Assembly: GCA_943372995.1 (NCBI GenBank)
Contig: CALSAQ010000003.1
Coordinates: forward strand, 186,001-250,000
Reading direction: 5' to 3'
Source of the DNA: CAJBVG01 sp943372995
Lineage (GTDB): Bacteria; Bacteroidota; Bacteroidia; Sphingobacteriales; Sphingobacteriaceae
DNA: 64,000 nt
The notes beneath the pieces are model-generated. The model was not told the origin of the DNA and did not search any database. It saw only the letters and a program-made list of their open reading frames with translations. This document shows, piece after piece, positions 20,001 through 28,245 of the stretch; positions within the stretch are counted from its first letter, which is position 1; every line of letters starts with the position of its first letter. Position numbers and translations under genes: made by a program.

Positions 20001-20942
20001 TGGACCAAAACCAGAATCGAAAATAAATTCTGGTGTTATAATCCAAACACCGCTAACTATGGAATTTACGATGCTGATCTTCATACTGGGACAAATGGAA
20101 TAACTAAATACATTGCTTCAGGGCAAGGTTTTTTTGTTCGAGCAAATCAACTTTCACCTTCTCTAACATTTACAGAGAATATAAAAGCTGTACAATCAGG
20201 AAATAACTATTTCCGCCCTAGCCAATCTGTATTTCCTATGCTACGAATTAAACTTAAACACGAGAGTACAGATTACGACGAAGCACTTATTATTATTGAC
20301 CCTATTAATGGTAGCTCTTCAGCATACGATAAACACGATGCAGGAAAATTATTTAATGATGCCTTAAATATTTACACTGTAACAAAAGATCGTGTAAACT
20401 TAACTATAAATGCCATCAACACTCCTGCAGAAAATGACACCATCAACTTATCCGTTTGGAGTTACGATTCTTCGGGCATATCAACTAAGAAACATCAACT
20501 TTCTTTTGAAGAGTATGAAAGTATTGATAAGTCAATAAATATATTTTTATTCGATAATTTCTTAAACACAATAACAGATATACGAACCACAAACCAATAT
20601 GATTTTGTAATCACATCTGATTCAAAATCGTATGGGAACAATAGATTTAAATTATTATTTAATAATACGTCGAGCGGCATAAATAATACAGAAAATGCTT
20701 CGACAGTGAACCTCTTCCCTAATCCTGCTAACGATAAATTATATGTTAAATATGTTAGCGGAAATACTAATCGTATAGATTATATCATATACGATTACAT
20801 GGGTAAAATGCTTCTACAAAACAATGCACTATTGTATAATAATACAGCGGAAATAGCCATAAATACTCTACAGAAAGGGCAATATTTCTTAAGAATTAAC
20901 AACGGTCATACAAGCATTACGAAACGATTCATTAAGAACTAA
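17046..20942 (+). CDS. Giant repeat-rich T9SS surface protein (paralogue 1 of 3)
   Basis: This 1298-residue exported protein has a signal peptide ending near STFSTTF. Residues about 35-125 form an N-terminal module shared with the other two paralogues (GTWSSSNIW, RTG, TVNGTGTLF, a Glu, GVVIRN, IGTVESITS). The middle (about 130-820) is Thr/Ser/Asn/Gly-rich with many short LSGSG, TINGNL and GTITFSG-type strands, as in a beta-helix or adhesin stalk. A conserved C-terminal module starts with TVERYIPGG (about 823), continues through RKWRLLSSP, FNLVGNPYASPINFDTTGW and GFFVRAN, and ends near 1055. The end is a T9SS type A domain (NLFPNPANDK, LQKGQYFLRI, KRFIKN). No enzyme motif is seen, and adhesion or a surface layer is the likely role. 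It is divergent from TPR kinase 1. Confidence 0.85.
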   Translation: MIEIKSISKRLFFLVLLSLVFLSKNTFSTTFTSTIITTGTWSSSNIWSTSRTGQITSATNSTTVNGTGTLFSSELSVGVVIRNSSHQIIGTVESITSDVLLTLTNTAQVNVTEASYNASIIPTSSDNIVVSDATTLFIDNNYTCNSVSFNSSVTASNAIYFSDTFKLTVNGAITLNDPSVNNLSSSLSIQNGKVECASLNLYGSTFLRKTEVLITSGTLDINGSLTCTNAFANSINISSSGKLKFGGSISTNLTLVLAGGNTSTIYFDAEGDQTLPQIIYYNIELSGSGTKTGFSYGIQNNFVLSGTANTTTSSVLNLAGNLTIGNGCTFNIASYNITVNGTTTINTGGWLSINSVSPTIIFNDLTINTNGTILNTLNHSYTVKGNFTNNSNFSSGTGTITFSGTSKSINGTVIASINNLAISGTYTLNSELIITNSLSGSGTLTMGATGKMQINCSNTPTITSLSANIPGNTITYGYEGAQTILNINYHNLSLSGSGLKNLQTGTTTINGNLSLSGSASTTLVRNLDINGNANLSGTGIFTSNSFTVNLSGDFTCINRDQLNFAGTLILDGINQTFTSTGGTTIPIANLTLIGGIKTFNSTVYVANTLNINSDSKYQFGEQVNLGIEIKNLSGTGVFAAKACEYYGNQIIISGTAANVNLYMDPVLYHIATVSNVKTSGNLNFMTAIAINYQFIMSGANNVYTVFYDELNLYGNNLTFSNLSNVLVAGGPNSSLKFGGCSTNGSLITLPNDFFNKDTIVLKNLTVDRTNGVKFSTQNIKVTGVVTLSSGNLNTNHKLILASTSSQTARVAPLGTTASITGSVTVERYIPGGSNKRKWRLLSSPINVSGSIMLSQFIDDILVTAPSSIDGGFDDSPSDAASIRTYNESVPGSSNLGWTDPTNISNMINTGYGIGVFVRGTRDLANPYLNWTIPNDVTLDYTGELNSGAIPVTLSFNPSNGDGTTADGFNLVGNPYASPINFDTTGWTKTRIENKFWCYNPNTANYGIYDADLHTGTNGITKYIASGQGFFVRANQLSPSLTFTENIKAVQSGNNYFRPSQSVFPMLRIKLKHESTDYDEALIIIDPINGSSSAYDKHDAGKLFNDALNIYTVTKDRVNLTINAINTPAENDTINLSVWSYDSSGISTKKHQLSFEEYESIDKSINIFLFDNFLNTITDIRTTNQYDFVITSDSKSYGNNRFKLLFNNTSSGINNTENASTVNLFPNPANDKLYVKYVSGNTNRIDYIIYDYMGKMLLQNNALLYNNTAEIAINTLQKGQYFLRINNGHTSITKRFIKN

Positions 20943-21146
20943 AGTAAACTAACTAGTTTGTAATTTATAAAATATAACTAGTTCTCATTAAACTCCAACT
21001 TATCCTAATTTGGGAAGATTACCCAGTCTATATAGGCAAATAACAAGCAAAAATCATAAAAAAGTACCTAAAAGAATACTTGAATTAGCCATTCCTCTGT
21101 ATAATGTAAAAAGTGGCATGATTTAGGATATTATAGTATAATATAG

Positions 21147-21169
21147 TAATATTCTGAAGAAGAATATTA
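21147..21169. promoter_or_regulatory. Candidate operator: perfect 9-bp inverted repeat over the -33 region
   Basis: The arms TAATATTCT and AGAATATTA are perfect complements around GAAGA. The right arm ends one base before the -7 element at 21171, so the repeat occupies the -33 and spacer region of the promoter of the 21229 gene. That placement is typical of a repressor or activator site. The cognate protein is unknown. Confidence 0.5.
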
Positions 21170-21170
21170 T

Positions 21171-21178
21171 TAACTTTG
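21171..21178 (+). promoter_or_regulatory. Bacteroidota-type -7 element for the 21229 gene
   Basis: TAACTTTG matches TAnnTTTG exactly and lies 50 bp upstream of the ATG. This is almost the same distance as for the paralogue at 17046. Confidence 0.6.
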
Positions 21179-21198
21179 TAGTAATAAACTAAATACCC

Positions 21199-21216
21199 AT
21201 CGAGTGTCCCCTCGAT
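21199..21216 (+). promoter_or_regulatory. Small hairpin in the 5' leader of the 21229 gene
   Basis: ATCGAG and CTCGAT can pair around TGTCCC, 12 bp before the start codon. It could affect leader stability or translation. It is a short stem and may be incidental. Confidence 0.35.
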
Positions 21217-21228
21217 AACATAAACTGT

Positions 21229-24200
21229 ATGAACAACAATTTCATCATTAAAAAAAGCTGGATAGTACTTTTTGTATTTATCCTTACCAATCTGTCTGTT
21301 TATGCTGCAAGTGTATCTTCAGCAGGTAGTGGAAACTGGTCGGCAAGCGCTTGGCCTAATACTGGTAGAACAGGAACCATCACAACTAGTACATCAAATA
21401 ATACAGTAACTGGTTCTGGAACGAGTTTCACTACTGAGGTGAGTGTAGGAAATATTATTAAAAACACAAGTAACGTAGTTATTGGTACTGTGGCAAAGAT
21501 TAATAGTAATACTTCCATAACACTTACAAGTAATGCAGCTTCTAGCAATACAAATATTGCTTTCAGGACACAAGGAGTAGGGCCAGTTGATGCCATTACT
21601 ATTGGAGCTGCACATGCGATTACTGTTGATGATACCTTTACAGTAGCATCGATTAGCTTTACCGCAGCGAATACTCAAAACAGTATTACGATAAGTAATT
21701 CAAATATGTTAACGGTTACTGGTTTAATAACCATGAATACCCCAGCCTCAAATACAAGGGCATCAACCATAAATGTAAATGCAGGAACCGTGATATGTGG
21801 ATCACTAACCATGAGTGGATCATCTAGCAGTAGAAGGTCGAACATTAACATTACTACTGGTTTGTTAGATATTAATGGTACCCTTACTTCAGCAAATTCA
21901 TCAGGTAGTGTTTTTACCATTTCTAGCACAGGCACACTCAAATTCGGAGGAACTGTAGATGTGGATATAACCCTTACACCAGGCACAACAAGTACAATAG
22001 TATACGACGGTGCAGCACAAACTGTTCGTCCGATTACTTATGCAAATTTAACCCTAGCGGGTTCTGGAACTAAAACAGTTACAACGGTAACTGTAAATGG
22101 AATTTTAGGTATACAAGGGACAGCTACATTAAGTACAACTATTACTTTCGGTAGTTCATCTGGAATACATTTCAGTAATACCACAAGAACAGTAGCCTCA
22201 AATCAGTGGCCCGCATCTTTCAGCAATTCTGGAGGGGTAACTATTGGTGATGCTGCGGTGATTACTTTAAACGAAGCTAAAACTTTAGGTACTGATGATA
22301 CTTTAACTATTCTATCTGGAGGAACATTAAACACAGGAAATTTTGGACTCACCTTATCAGGTGATTTTAAAAACAATGGTACATTTAATGCAGGAAGTGC
22401 TACGCTTTTGTTCAATAAAAATCTTACTAACAATGGAACTTTTAACGGTAATACTTCTAACATTACCTTAAATGCTGATTATATTAATACTGGAACATTT
22501 TCGGGTGGAACTTGTAATGTCAATATAGCTGGTACAGCCACTCAGTCGATAGGTTCATTTAGCACAGGTGGTACTATAACACTTACGAAAACAGCCGCTC
22601 AAGCTACATTTACAGGAAATGTTACTGGTGGTCCATTAACATTAAATGGAACAGGTGGCACCTTATCATTGGGAACCGACTTAGAGCATTCTTTTACAAA
22701 ATTTACAAGAGGTCCTGGAACATTAAAAGGAGGATCAAGTGTACTTACCTTTACTGATAGTGCATTTAGTAGTACTGGTACTTTTACTGCAGAAACGAGT
22801 ACAGTGAGATGGATGAGTAATGAAGCTGCTCAAGATATTTCGAGTGTTACCTATTACAATATAGAGTTTGGTGGATCGAGTGTGAAAACAACCTACACCT
22901 TTACAACCATTAATAACGATTTTATTATGTCGGGGACAGCTAGTACAAGTTCCTCAGCAAACCTTAGTGTTGGAGGTGATTTTATAATCGGCGACGGGAA
23001 CACTTATAATGCCGGAGCCTTCTCTCTAACCGTAAGCGATTCTACTATTATCGGAACAGGTACTGGAGGAACGCTAAATATTACTTCATCAACAGGAGCT
23101 AAAACATTTGGAAATTTAATTATCAATACAAACGGTGATTTTGTAAATTCTGCAAATGCTGCTATTACCATAAATGGTCATTTAAAAAATAACGGAACAT
23201 TTACTACAGGCACTAATACATATACTTTAGCTGGAGCTGGAAAAGAAATTTCTGGGACAGTAACGTTTTCTAACCTTGACATTTCTGGAGTATATACAAA
23301 TATAGGTACTCTTTCACTTACAGCAAATCCATCAGGTGCTGGTACGCTTGTAAATGGAAATAACGGTGTATTAAATGTAAACTTTACTGGTTCTTTTAGT
23401 TTTGCAAACTTAACTGCAACGAACTTAGACAATATTGTTAACTATACTTTTGCAGGTGCACAAACTATTAACCCAACAAACTATTATCATCTAAATTTAG
23501 GTACATCAGGAGCAAAAACATTACAAACAGGAACCACAACTATTAATGGCGACCTAACGATTTCGGGTACTGCATCTGCAACTGGTGTGATTGGATTACT
23601 CATTAGCAACGATCTTATTGTTTCAAATACAGCGACCTTTTCGCCAGGAGCATTTACATATAGTATAGGGGGTGATGTGAGTATCGCTTCAGGTACTACT
23701 GTCGACTTAAGTCTGACTACCCTATCATTAAACGGTACAACACAAGCATTCAGTAATAGTAATGGCTTGAGTACACTCAATGGCTTAACCATTTCGAACG
23801 GAGAAAAAACATTCAACAGTAATGTGAAAGTAAATGGAACCCTTACCATAAATTCTGGGGCTAAATTTGTTTATGGCAGCTCTACTACTTTAGAAATTGC
23901 TGGAACTATTACAGGTACAGGAACTATTAAAGCAAAAAGTTGTGGTAATGCAAACAACACACTTACTTTATCAGGCACATCAGCTACAGGAAGTATTAAT
24001 TTAGAATCTGGCTTCGAACATTTGAGTAATTTAGTGATTACTAAAACGGCAGGCTCTGTAACTTTCAACACAGCTATAGCATTAGCAACTAGTATGCAAT
24101 TCCCAAGTTCTGGAACTTTTGTAGCAACATTCAATGATAATTTAAATTTATACGGAGCAAGTTTTACTGCAAGTAATTTACCAAGTAAAGTAACTATGGC

Positions 24201-25914
24201 AACTACTTCCTCGTTAACTATTGGAGGATGCGTTACAGGAACAGCTGCTATTACAATTCCTACCAATGCCTTTTCAGCTGCACCAACTATTAGAAATTTA
24301 ACAGTTAATAGTTCAAACGGATTAACCTTAGGCAACCAGATGATTAAAGTTACAGATGTATTAACTCTAACTTTAGGAACACTAACAACTGGAGGTAATC
24401 TTACTTTAGTCTCAACAGCTTCAAAAACTGCTAGAGTGGCTCCAGTAACAGGTGCTATAACAGGAAACGTTACCGCAGAACGTTTTATACCTGGTGGTTC
24501 TGGCAAACGTAAATGGAGATTCTTATCATCACCAGTTCATGTAAGTAATTCGATAGCTTTATCGCAATACCAAGACGACATTTTTGTTACTGCACCAGCT
24601 GCTGCTGGAGGAGGATTCGATGTGAACCCTTTTACAAATAATGCATCTATTAGAACATATACTGAATCTACAAGTGGAAGTTTAAATAACGGTTGGACTA
24701 ATCCAACAAACATTACCAATACTATTCCTAGAGGAATTGGAGCAGAAGTATTTGTAAGAGGAAGTCGCAACTTAGCAAATCCATATTTAAACTGGACAGT
24801 GCCAGATGATGTAACAATAGATTATATTGGATCATTAAATACTGGAACAATTTCTCCAACGATAACCTATACTAATACTAGTTCAGGAACTAACGACGGT
24901 TTTAACTTGGTTGGGAATCCTTATGCAAGTACGATTAACTTCGATACCACAGGTTGGACAAAAACTAATATTGAAAACAAGTACTGGTGCTATAATCCAA
25001 ACACTACTCTTTGGGGTTCTTATAATGCGACAACGGATGAAAGTATAAATTCAATGACTAGGTACATTTCATCTGGACAGGCATTTTTTGTTAGAGCAAC
25101 AGCAGCATCACCTGTTATTACTTTTACAGAAAGTATTAAAACTACTAGCGGAGGAAACAATTATTATCGCTCTACTCAAAGTTCAGCAGGTAAATTCCCG
25201 GTATTGAGGATTACATTAACAAATGATAGTTCTGATACGGATGAAACATTGGTTATACTTGATCCGCAAAGCACATATAATTCAGACGATCCTAGTGATA
25301 TGTTGAAATTTTATAACGATGCTTTAAACGTTTATACATTTAGTGAAGATAAAAGTGTAATGAGTATGAATGCCATTCCTAATACCAAAATAAACGACAC
25401 ATTATCATTACCAGTATGGAGTTACGACACCACTAGTATTGCAAAAACTCATCATGTTTTAGGGTTTAATCGTTTTGAAAGTATAGATACAAATACTCAC
25501 TTGTATTTAATTGACAACTACATGAACTTAACCTTCGATATTCGTACTCATAATGAGCATCATTTTATGATTACAGAAGATCCTGCAACATACGGAAACA
25601 GTCGATTCAAAATAGTATTCAATAAAAATGGTTCTGCTCAAGGGTTGAACAATAAAACCAATCAATATGCGGTTGCATTATATCCAAATCCTGCGAATGA
25701 AACATTATATATTCAATACATCAGCACCATTAATAATGAATCGGAAATAGAAATCAGTGTGTACGATTTAATGGGCAATTTAATTTCTGAAGAGAAACGC
25801 CAACTAGTGAATAATTTAACGCAAATAAATATTGATAACCTTCCAAATGGCACTTATTTGCTCAGAACAACAAATAAAGGAAATACAGTAGTAAAGAAAT
25901 TTATAAAACGATAA
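21229..25914 (+). CDS. Giant repeat-rich T9SS surface protein (paralogue 2 of 3)
   Basis: This 1561-residue paralogue of the 17046 protein is the longest of the three. The signal peptide is MNNNFIIKKSWIVLFVFILTNLSVYAA. The N-terminal module (GNWSASAWPNTGRTG, TVTGSGTSFTTEVSVGNIIKN) is followed by a very long Thr/Ser/Gly-rich strand-repeat region (about 130-1080). That region includes LQTGTTTINGDLTISGTAS, nearly the same as a block in the first paralogue. The shared C-terminal module begins TAERFIPGG (about 1082) and includes RKWRFLSSP, FNLVGNPYASTINFDTTGW and SGQAFFVRAT. The T9SS type A domain closes it (ALYPNPANET, LPNGTYLLRT, KKFIKR). The extra length lies in the middle, which implies growth or loss of repeats. 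It is probably a filamentous or beta-helical surface protein. It has its own promoter and a strong terminator. Confidence 0.86.
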   Translation: MNNNFIIKKSWIVLFVFILTNLSVYAASVSSAGSGNWSASAWPNTGRTGTITTSTSNNTVTGSGTSFTTEVSVGNIIKNTSNVVIGTVAKINSNTSITLTSNAASSNTNIAFRTQGVGPVDAITIGAAHAITVDDTFTVASISFTAANTQNSITISNSNMLTVTGLITMNTPASNTRASTINVNAGTVICGSLTMSGSSSSRRSNINITTGLLDINGTLTSANSSGSVFTISSTGTLKFGGTVDVDITLTPGTTSTIVYDGAAQTVRPITYANLTLAGSGTKTVTTVTVNGILGIQGTATLSTTITFGSSSGIHFSNTTRTVASNQWPASFSNSGGVTIGDAAVITLNEAKTLGTDDTLTILSGGTLNTGNFGLTLSGDFKNNGTFNAGSATLLFNKNLTNNGTFNGNTSNITLNADYINTGTFSGGTCNVNIAGTATQSIGSFSTGGTITLTKTAAQATFTGNVTGGPLTLNGTGGTLSLGTDLEHSFTKFTRGPGTLKGGSSVLTFTDSAFSSTGTFTAETSTVRWMSNEAAQDISSVTYYNIEFGGSSVKTTYTFTTINNDFIMSGTASTSSSANLSVGGDFIIGDGNTYNAGAFSLTVSDSTIIGTGTGGTLNITSSTGAKTFGNLIINTNGDFVNSANAAITINGHLKNNGTFTTGTNTYTLAGAGKEISGTVTFSNLDISGVYTNIGTLSLTANPSGAGTLVNGNNGVLNVNFTGSFSFANLTATNLDNIVNYTFAGAQTINPTNYYHLNLGTSGAKTLQTGTTTINGDLTISGTASATGVIGLLISNDLIVSNTATFSPGAFTYSIGGDVSIASGTTVDLSLTTLSLNGTTQAFSNSNGLSTLNGLTISNGEKTFNSNVKVNGTLTINSGAKFVYGSSTTLEIAGTITGTGTIKAKSCGNANNTLTLSGTSATGSINLESGFEHLSNLVITKTAGSVTFNTAIALATSMQFPSSGTFVATFNDNLNLYGASFTASNLPSKVTMATTSSLTIGGCVTGTAAITIPTNAFSAAPTIRNLTVNSSNGLTLGNQMIKVTDVLTLTLGTLTTGGNLTLVSTASKTARVAPVTGAITGNVTAERFIPGGSGKRKWRFLSSPVHVSNSIALSQYQDDIFVTAPAAAGGGFDVNPFTNNASIRTYTESTSGSLNNGWTNPTNITNTIPRGIGAEVFVRGSRNLANPYLNWTVPDDVTIDYIGSLNTGTISPTITYTNTSSGTNDGFNLVGNPYASTINFDTTGWTKTNIENKYWCYNPNTTLWGSYNATTDESINSMTRYISSGQAFFVRATAASPVITFTESIKTTSGGNNYYRSTQSSAGKFPVLRITLTNDSSDTDETLVILDPQSTYNSDDPSDMLKFYNDALNVYTFSEDKSVMSMNAIPNTKINDTLSLPVWSYDTTSIAKTHHVLGFNRFESIDTNTHLYLIDNYMNLTFDIRTHNEHHFMITEDPATYGNSRFKIVFNKNGSAQGLNNKTNQYAVALYPNPANETLYIQYISTINNESEIEISVYDLMGNLISEEKRQLVNNLTQINIDNLPNGTYLLRTTNKGNTVVKKFIKR

Positions 25915-25932
25915 ATATTTTAAGATCTCATA

Positions 25933-25966
25933 AAAAAGCCCTTAGTTTAAACACTAGGGGCTTTTT
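25933..25966. terminator. Rho-independent terminator between the 21229 gene and kinase 2
   Basis: A 14-bp stem (25933-25946 with 25953-25966, one G-T wobble) has a TTAAAC loop and T-rich ends on both strands. It serves the convergent genes on either side. Confidence 0.88.
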
Positions 25967-26039
25967 GTATTTAAGAGAAAAATGTTGTTGCTAATTTTCT
26001 TGAATGAAAATGGGTAACACAATTAAATATACAAAAAAA

Positions 26040-27878
26040 TTAAATATGTATTACTAAATAGAAAATAGAACCTTTAGGGCTATTAGCTTTATAGGCTACT
26101 TCAGAGTTATTTAACAATGCAAATTCATTACATAAATTCAAGGCTAAACCACTCCCCTTTTCGTGCAATGTTCCTTCATTTACTATTGGTGAAGTTTTAA
26201 ATAAAGATTTCTCGGCAGAAGTTGATACCCCTACACCTTCATCGTATACACTAATAATAACTTCATCAGTAGTTGTTTTATTTTCTACCTTAATGCTAAC
26301 TTTCGATTTTGGGAAACTGAATTTAATGGCATTAGAAATAAAATTTCTAATAATAAAATCGAAGTGGTCTTTATCAAATACAACTTTAATATCTTCTGAA
26401 AGTTCATTAAAGACTTCAATATGCTTTGATTGAGCATATACTTTATTCAATTTAATAATAGCATCGATTTCTTTCTTTAAAGATAATTGAACAGGGTTCG
26501 TTTGTATTCCCCTGAGTTGTGCTTGCCCCCATTTTAATAAATTCTCTAAGGTCTCTAATGTTATTGAGGTTTGTGTATTTAAACTTTCTATAATCTTATT
26601 AAGCTCCTCTTGAGAATACTCTTCTTTATGAATACCGTCTATAACTGCAACAATATTGTTTAATGGTGATTTAAGATCATGGGCAATAATAGATAAGAGT
26701 TTATCTTTTACACTATTTGATTTATTGAGTTTGTTATTAATAATTTTTCTTCTTCTAAGCAAAATAAATAAAACCACAATAATTGCCAAAGTGGATAATA
26801 CTCCAAATAAATATAATAGGTCTTTTAATTTATTTTTTTCATTTGTAAGTAATAATTTTTCGATATCACTTTTCGATTTTTGAACCTGATAATTTGCTTC
26901 TAATAATTTTATGTCGTTTTTGGTTTCTTCCGAAAACACTTTTGCTTGAGCACTATCAAATAATTTATATTGATTAAGTGATTCTTTATAATCACCCAAA
27001 ATAACATATATTTTACTTTGCAATTCGTGATTATCTGCCACTAAATCCAGTACAGAATTTTTATGTGCAATATCTAATGATTTCTTTGAGTTTTCTAAAG
27101 CTATATGAGGATTAGATTTAATGTACAATTGAGCTAAACCATAATATACGTGTGCTTCTTGTATAGGAAACATCCCATTGTCTGTAAATGCTTTAGCTTT
27201 CTGATAATATTCCTTGGCCTCGTTATCTAAATTCAATTTAAGTGCACAATCCCCAGCCAAAATATAAAATTGAATTAGGTTTAAGTCTTCGGAATTTTGA
27301 CCAAATAATTGTATTCCTTGTTTTAAATAATTTAATGCGATTTGAAAATTTCCTAATTCATATTCAATTTGACCTAAATTGCCTAAATAGTTTACGTGAA
27401 GAAGTAGGTTTTGTGAAATATCCTCAGGATTAATTTTATGAAGGTAATACCTAGCTTTCTTATACTCTTCTAAAGCCGAATATACTGATGCTAAATTCAC
27501 ACATACTGCATAAAATGTATTAGTATCATTAGTTCGTTCTGCATATTGTAGCGAACGTAAAAAATAATTCGCTGACCTTGGATAATCCCCTCTATACGAT
27601 TCTAAAATCCCATACTGCATATAACAATCGATAATTCTTTTCTCATTGTTTTCGGCAGTATAAATTTCATATGCTTTTTTTAACAAGCTTAGTGCAGTGT
27701 CGTAACTAGCGGAGTTTGTATAAATTGCAGATAATTGTAAAGCCGCCTCTGCAACTTGATTTTTATTCTTGTTGGTTTGAGTGATATTTAATAAGGAATC
27801 TTTTTCTGAAAATGCATATCCTTTATAATGCATTAATATTAGTAAGAATACTGATATAAAGATAGTAAGTCTACGCAT
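26040..27878 (-). CDS. TPR-repeat sensor histidine kinase (paralogue 2)
   Basis: This 612-residue membrane kinase has the same build as the one at 14729. A signal peptide (MRRLTIFISVFLLILMHYKGYAFS) precedes about six periplasmic TPRs (residues 40-330), a coiled-coil segment and one transmembrane helix near 350-372 (LLYLFGVLSTLAIIVVLFILL). The DHp has SIIAHDLKSPLNN (His about 400) and is followed by ENLLKWGQAQLRGI. The HATPase has an N-box (NFISNAIKFS), G1 (DEGVGVSTSA) and G2 (GSGLALNLCNEF); the Ala in GSGLAL replaces the usual Gly. There is no receiver domain or adjacent regulator. It is divergent from the third giant surface protein (28246), repeating the arrangement at 14729/17046. It probably signals to an unlinked regulator. 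Confidence 0.92.
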   Translation of the reverse strand: MRRLTIFISVFLLILMHYKGYAFSEKDSLLNITQTNKNKNQVAEAALQLSAIYTNSASYDTALSLLKKAYEIYTAENNEKRIIDCYMQYGILESYRGDYPRSANYFLRSLQYAERTNDTNTFYAVCVNLASVYSALEEYKKARYYLHKINPEDISQNLLLHVNYLGNLGQIEYELGNFQIALNYLKQGIQLFGQNSEDLNLIQFYILAGDCALKLNLDNEAKEYYQKAKAFTDNGMFPIQEAHVYYGLAQLYIKSNPHIALENSKKSLDIAHKNSVLDLVADNHELQSKIYVILGDYKESLNQYKLFDSAQAKVFSEETKNDIKLLEANYQVQKSKSDIEKLLLTNEKNKLKDLLYLFGVLSTLAIIVVLFILLRRRKIINNKLNKSNSVKDKLLSIIAHDLKSPLNNIVAVIDGIHKEEYSQEELNKIIESLNTQTSITLETLENLLKWGQAQLRGIQTNPVQLSLKKEIDAIIKLNKVYAQSKHIEVFNELSEDIKVVFDKDHFDFIIRNFISNAIKFSFPKSKVSIKVENKTTTDEVIISVYDEGVGVSTSAEKSLFKTSPIVNEGTLHEKGSGLALNLCNEFALLNNSEVAYKANSPKGSIFYLVIHI

Positions 27879-28010
27879 TGCAATCTGGGTAAGTACTTAA
27901 TTACAACCTAAAGATATTGATTATTCGTTATCTATCAATAATATATTACCATTAATCTGTATGTAAAGCAAAAAAAATAAAGAAAATGGGTTATATAATA
28001 TGTGATTTTC

Positions 28011-28043
28011 TCCCAAAAACATTCAATAAATATTTTTTTGGGA
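28011..28043. repeat. Inverted repeat TCCCAAAAA ... TTTTTGGGA
   Basis: Perfect 9-bp arms are separated by 15 nt. The right arm lies in TATTTTTTTGGGAAAAAT, similar to the element near 16797-16815 in the other kinase/surface-protein intergenic region. Confidence 0.45.
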
Positions 28044-28115
28044 AAAATAAAATATTCTAGTCTGGTGTTGTAGGTATTATAAGATTCTTAATAAAACTAG
28101 TGTAATAGCACACCG

Positions 28116-28144
28116 CATATTTAGTTCCAAGAAGACTAAATATG
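28116..28144. promoter_or_regulatory. Perfect 10-bp inverted repeat upstream of surface protein 3
   Basis: The arms CATATTTAGT and ACTAAATATG are exact complements around a 9-nt spacer (TCCAAGAAG), about 100 bp before the ATG at 28246. It could be an operator or an RNA hairpin. A T-run terminator tail is absent. Confidence 0.5.
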
Positions 28145-28245
28145 TTACCTAAAAATAATAACTTATTTAATATAGGAATACAATAAAAATATTAGGTTTT
28201 ACTGCATGATTATTGGTAATTGATTGATTAATTACTATATATTTA

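Larger units (their letters stand above)
27879..28245. other. Divergent intergenic region, kinase 2 / surface protein 3 (367 bp)
   Basis: This AT-rich region carries two inverted repeats (28011-28043 and 28116-28144). No protein gene, RNA gene or exact TAnnTTTG element was found in it. Confidence 0.55.

Noticed and set aside
21300..24770. Long open frames on the minus strand inside the surface-protein genes (for example about 23871-24506)
   Set aside because: They are mirror images of Thr/Ser/Gly-rich repeat codons, rich in Val, Pro and Leu, with no start context or family pattern. The plus strand has signal peptide, modules and T9SS end.
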